Assembly: GCA_027021325.1 (NCBI GenBank)
Contig: JALUUN010000577.1
Location: 1 to 6,806, forward strand
DNA from: Planctomycetota bacterium
GTDB taxonomy: Bacteria; Planctomycetota; UBA1135
Direction: 5' to 3'
DNA: 6,806 nucleotides
Under the pieces are notes generated by a model that did no database searches, was not told where the DNA came from, and saw only the letters and a list, made by a program, of their open reading frames with translations. Position numbers and translations under genes: made by a program. Below, piece after piece: positions 4,403 to 6,806 of this stretch; positions within the stretch are counted from its first letter, which is position 1, and the number at the start of each line of letters is the position of its first letter.

Positions 4403-6234
4403 CCGGCGTCCTCCTCGCCTGCCTCGCGCTCCTGGCCGGCCCGCTCCTGGCCCGTCTTCTGCGCGGCTGGCCCCCGGCCCTGCGCCTCCTGGACGGCTTC
4501 GTCCTGGTCGGCGTGGCCGGGCTGTGTCTGGTCCACCTGCTTCCCGAGGCCCTGGCCACGGGCCACGCCGCCGCCCTGCCGCTGGCGGTCCTCGGCTTCC
4601 TCCTGCCGGCCCAGGCCGAGCGCGCCTTCCACGCCGGCGGCCACCGCCGCGCCCACCGGCCGTTGCTTCTCCTGGCCCTGGCCGGCCTCGCCCTCCACGC
4701 CGCCCTCGACGGCGCCGCCCTGGCCCTGGACCATCCACCGGGCGAGGTCCACGGCCCCCACGGCGGGGCCCTGGAGCGGGCCATCCTCCTGCACCGGCTG
4801 CCGACGGGGCTCCTCCTCTGGCTGACCATGCGGCCCCTCTTCGGCGCCCTTCGCGCCTGGGGATCCCTCCTCCTCATGGTGGCCGCGACCCTGGCCGGCC
4901 ACCTCGCCTCGCGGCAGGCGGCGCCGGCGGCGGACTCGCCCTGGGTGGCCGATTTCCTGGCCTTCGTCGCCGGCGGCCTCCTCCATGTCCTGATCCACCA
5001 GGCGCGGCCGCCCGGCGCCCGCGGCCCGCACCCGGCCTGGGGCGGGCTCGGCGCCCTGGCCGGCGGCCTGCTCCTGGCCGCCATGAGTCCGGGCGAGGCC
5101 TGGCGGGAACGCGCCGCCGACGCCACCGCCTGGTACCTGGCCTCCTACTGGCCGCCGGTGCTTCTCGGCGGTTTGCTCTCCCTCGGCCTCCTCCTGCCCG
5201 TCTGGCGCCGCGGCCCGCGCGTCGAGGCCGGCGGGTATCTCCGCGGCCTCCTCCAGGGCCTGTGGACCCCGGTCTGCTCCTGCGGGCCCGGACCCCTCTA
5301 CGAGGGGGAACTGCGCGACCGCGCCGGCCGCCGCGGCGCCGCCGTGGCCATGCTCGCCGCCCAGGTCCTGCGGCCCGAGGCCCTCCTGCTGCTCCTCGCC
5401 CTCCTGGGCGCGGGCGCGGCCCTCTTCTGGCTGGGCTGGATGCTCCTGAGCCTGGCGGTCCTCGGCGCCTTCCTGGCGCGGCTTCCGGTCCGGCGCCTGC
5501 CCGGGGCCGACCCGGCGGCGACGCTTCGCAGCCTGGGCCGGCGCCAGGCCTTCTGGGACTGGCTCCACTTCCACGCCGCCTGGTTCGCCGCCGGAGCGCT
5601 CCTGCTCCTCTGGTACACGGGCAGCCTCCTCGCCGAGGGCGCCGCCGGCCGCGCCGCCGACCTGGGGACTGGGGTCCTCCTGTGCCTGGTGCTCCTCGCC
5701 GCCTTCCTGGAGATCCCCGCTACCGGCGCGGTCTTCCTCCTGACCCTCTGGGCCAGCCTCTTCGGCGGCGCCGCCCACGGCGCCGCCTCGGCCATGGCCT
5801 GGCTTTGTGCGGCGCCCCTCGCCGGCGGCAGCGTCCGCCGCGCCGTCGCCCGCGTCCACGGCGAGGCCGCCGCCCTCGCCCTGACCGCCCTGGTCCTGGT
5901 CCTCGGCCTCGGCGCCTGGGGCGCAGCCTCGCTCCTGCCCGGAAGCTTCCACCCCGGGCAGCCGGCCTTCCCGGCCGCCCTCTGGACCGAGACCCTGCGC
6001 GGCCTCCTCGGCCGCGACGGAAGCGGCGGCGGAATCCTGGCCTGGCTCCTGCCGGGAGCGGGGGCGGCCCTGGGCCTTCTGAGCCTGATGACGGCCGGCC
6101 CCCGGGGCTGGATCGCCCAGGTCCTGGGCGACGCCGAACACGACCATCCCCATGTGCCGGGTCAGGCCCACGACCACAGCGGGGCGCGGCAGATCCAGGT
6201 GGACCTCGCCACCGAGGCGGAGGCCGGGGAATGA
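4399..6234 (+). CDS. Polytopic membrane protein: ZIP-like half fused to YraQ/ArsP-like permease half, His-rich tail
   Basis: A 611-residue inner-membrane protein with about 15-16 hydrophobic segments. Residues 1-230 look like a divergent ZIP metal transporter: VHLLPEAL at 45-52 (ZIP TM2), a His-rich loop at 78-87, HAALDGAALA at 100-109 (HxxxDG of TM4), HRLPTG at 132-137 (HxxPxG of TM5) and AGGLLHVLIH at 191-200 (TM8-like). Residues 250-565 look like a YraQ/DUF318 permease, the family that includes the organoarsenical exporter ArsP: TPVCSCGPGPL at 290-300 with Cys293 and Cys295, AMLAAQVLRPEALL at 317-330, and a second repeat around FLEIPATGAVF at 436-446. The tail at 577-593 (DAEHDHPHVPGQAHDHS) is a likely metal ligand cluster. 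It starts within ATGA of the flavoprotein gene and ends within ATGA of the MBL gene. Substrate and direction of transport are unknown. Family calls rest on motifs seen by eye; the permease half is the surer of the two. Confidence 0.8.
   Translation: MTGVLLACLALLAGPLLARLLRGWPPALRLLDGFVLVGVAGLCLVHLLPEALATGHAAALPLAVLGFLLPAQAERAFHAGGHRRAHRPLLLLALAGLALHAALDGAALALDHPPGEVHGPHGGALERAILLHRLPTGLLLWLTMRPLFGALRAWGSLLLMVAATLAGHLASRQAAPAADSPWVADFLAFVAGGLLHVLIHQARPPGARGPHPAWGGLGALAGGLLLAAMSPGEAWRERAADATAWYLASYWPPVLLGGLLSLGLLLPVWRRGPRVEAGGYLRGLLQGLWTPVCSCGPGPLYEGELRDRAGRRGAAVAMLAAQVLRPEALLLLLALLGAGAALFWLGWMLLSLAVLGAFLARLPVRRLPGADPAATLRSLGRRQAFWDWLHFHAAWFAAGALLLLWYTGSLLAEGAAGRAADLGTGVLLCLVLLAAFLEIPATGAVFLLTLWASLFGGAAHGAASAMAWLCAAPLAGGSVRRAVARVHGEAAALALTALVLVLGLGAWGAASLLPGSFHPGQPAFPAALWTETLRGLLGRDGSGGGILAWLLPGAGAALGLLSLMTAGPRGWIAQVLGDAEHDHPHVPGQAHDHSGARQIQVDLATEAEAGE
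6219..6223 (+). promoter_or_regulatory. Shine-Dalgarno site for the MBL-fold gene
   Basis: GGAGG lies 7 nt before the ATG at 6231, inside the last codons of the membrane protein gene, and fixes the start of the third operon gene. Confidence 0.7.
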
Positions 6235-6806
6235 GCCAGCCCCGGAACCGGGTCCGGGAACTCCGGGAGATCCTGCCCGGCCTGCTCCACGCGAGGGTCC
6301 ACGACGACCGCCTGGACTTCCGCAGCGACGCCTTCGCCTGCCAGGACGCGGACGGCCGCAGGGTCTGGGTGGACCCTCTCCCCCTGGAGCCGGCCCTGGA
6401 GGAGGCAGCCGGAGCGGTCGAGGCCGTGGTCCTGAGCGGCGCCTTCCACCAGCGCGCCGCCTGGGAGTTCCGGCGCCGCCAGGGCTGTGCGGTGCTCCTG
6501 CCGGAGGGAGCGGCGGCCACGGAGGAGCCGCCGGACGCCTGCTACCGGCCGGGCGAGGCCCTTCCCGGCGGGCTTCGGGCCGTGGATGCGCCCGGCCCGA
6601 CCTCGCCCCATGTCTCCTTCCTCTTCGAGGCCGGCGGAAGGCGCGTTCTCTACCTGGGCGATCTCCTGGTCCGCGCCGGGGAAGAACCGTGGTGCTTCGT
6701 CCCGGCGGCGCACCAGGACGACCCGGCCCGGAGCCGGGAGTCGGTGCGGCGTCTCCTGGACTTCGGGCCCGAGGTCCTCCTGAGCGCCCACGGCGAGCCG
6801 CAGCTC
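6231..6806 (+). CDS. Metallo-beta-lactamase-fold protein with degenerate metal site (3' end outside window)
   Basis: At least 192 residues; the frame is still open at the window edge. The fold is recognised from VEAVVLSGAFHQRAAWEF at 63-80 (the place of the THxHxDH motif), PGGLRAVDAPGPTSPHVSF at 112-130 (place of PGHT), RRVLYLGDLL at 137-146 and RESVRRLLDF...LLSAHGEP at 169-190. Lined up with the standard motif, the first two His, the Asp and the third His of HxHxDH become Gly70, Phe72, Gln74 and Arg75, and the His of PGHT becomes Pro123. Asp144 and His187 remain. A bound dinuclear metal and hydrolase activity are therefore unlikely; a structural, sensing or binding role fits better, though His73 could serve in a shifted site. 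The start is secure: ATGA overlap with the membrane protein gene and GGAGG 7 nt upstream. The protein is probably cytoplasmic, as no signal peptide is seen. Confidence 0.78.
   Translation, partial: MSQPRNRVRELREILPGLLHARVHDDRLDFRSDAFACQDADGRRVWVDPLPLEPALEEAAGAVEAVVLSGAFHQRAAWEFRRRQGCAVLLPEGAAATEEPPDACYRPGEALPGGLRAVDAPGPTSPHVSFLFEAGGRRVLYLGDLLVRAGEEPWCFVPAAHQDDPARSRESVRRLLDFGPEVLLSAHGEPQL

Noticed and set aside
4339..6177. A 612-codon open frame on the minus strand opposite the membrane protein gene
   Set aside because: Its translation is a Gly/Glu/Gln/Ala-rich run without domains. Long antisense frames are expected opposite GC-rich genes, and the plus-strand gene has clear motifs and coupled starts.

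Overview
The window is very GC-rich bacterial DNA. Lines sampled by hand run about 75-80% GC over most of it, but only about 57-60% in the leftmost kilobase. Five complete or nearly complete protein genes and one gene fragment can be supported. No tRNA, rRNA, CRISPR array, insertion sequence or phage gene was seen. The host cannot be named with confidence. High GC, a queuosine-salvage-type iron-sulfur enzyme, a coupled ECF-like sigma factor and a small zinc-ribbon protein fit a free-living member of a phylum such as Acidobacteriota, Planctomycetota or Myxococcota; this is a guess.

Layout. Positions 1-941 (minus strand) carry a 281-residue ECF-type sigma factor, followed by the first 32 codons of an unrecognised gene whose ATG overlaps the sigma stop codon. 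Positions 942-1153 are a divergent promoter region with two perfect inverted repeats, one near each gene. Positions 1154-2254 (plus) encode epoxyqueuosine reductase (QueG), the last step of queuosine synthesis. Positions 2255-2520 are non-coding and contain a run of short inverted repeats. Positions 2521-2727 encode a 68-residue CxxC-x14-CxxC zinc-ribbon protein, followed by a strong hairpin. Positions 2728-3199 are extremely GC-rich non-coding DNA with a near-perfect direct repeat (61-bp period), several hairpins and an 11-bp inverted repeat whose loop contains TAGGAT.

Positions 3200-6806 (plus) form a tight operon of three genes joined by ATGA overlaps: an HI0933/YhiN-family flavoprotein, a 611-residue polytopic membrane protein, and a metallo-beta-lactamase-fold protein that runs off the window. 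The membrane protein is the most interesting object. Its N-terminal half looks like a divergent ZIP metal transporter (HLLPE, HxxxDG, HxxPxG and GGLLH motifs in the right order), its C-terminal half looks like a YraQ/ArsP-type permease (CSCG motif), and it ends in a histidine-rich tail. The coupled MBL-fold protein lacks most of the usual metal ligands. A working hypothesis is a membrane metal or metalloid handling unit with a flavin-dependent partner and a non-catalytic MBL-fold partner. The domain calls are read from motifs by eye; the shared function is inference.
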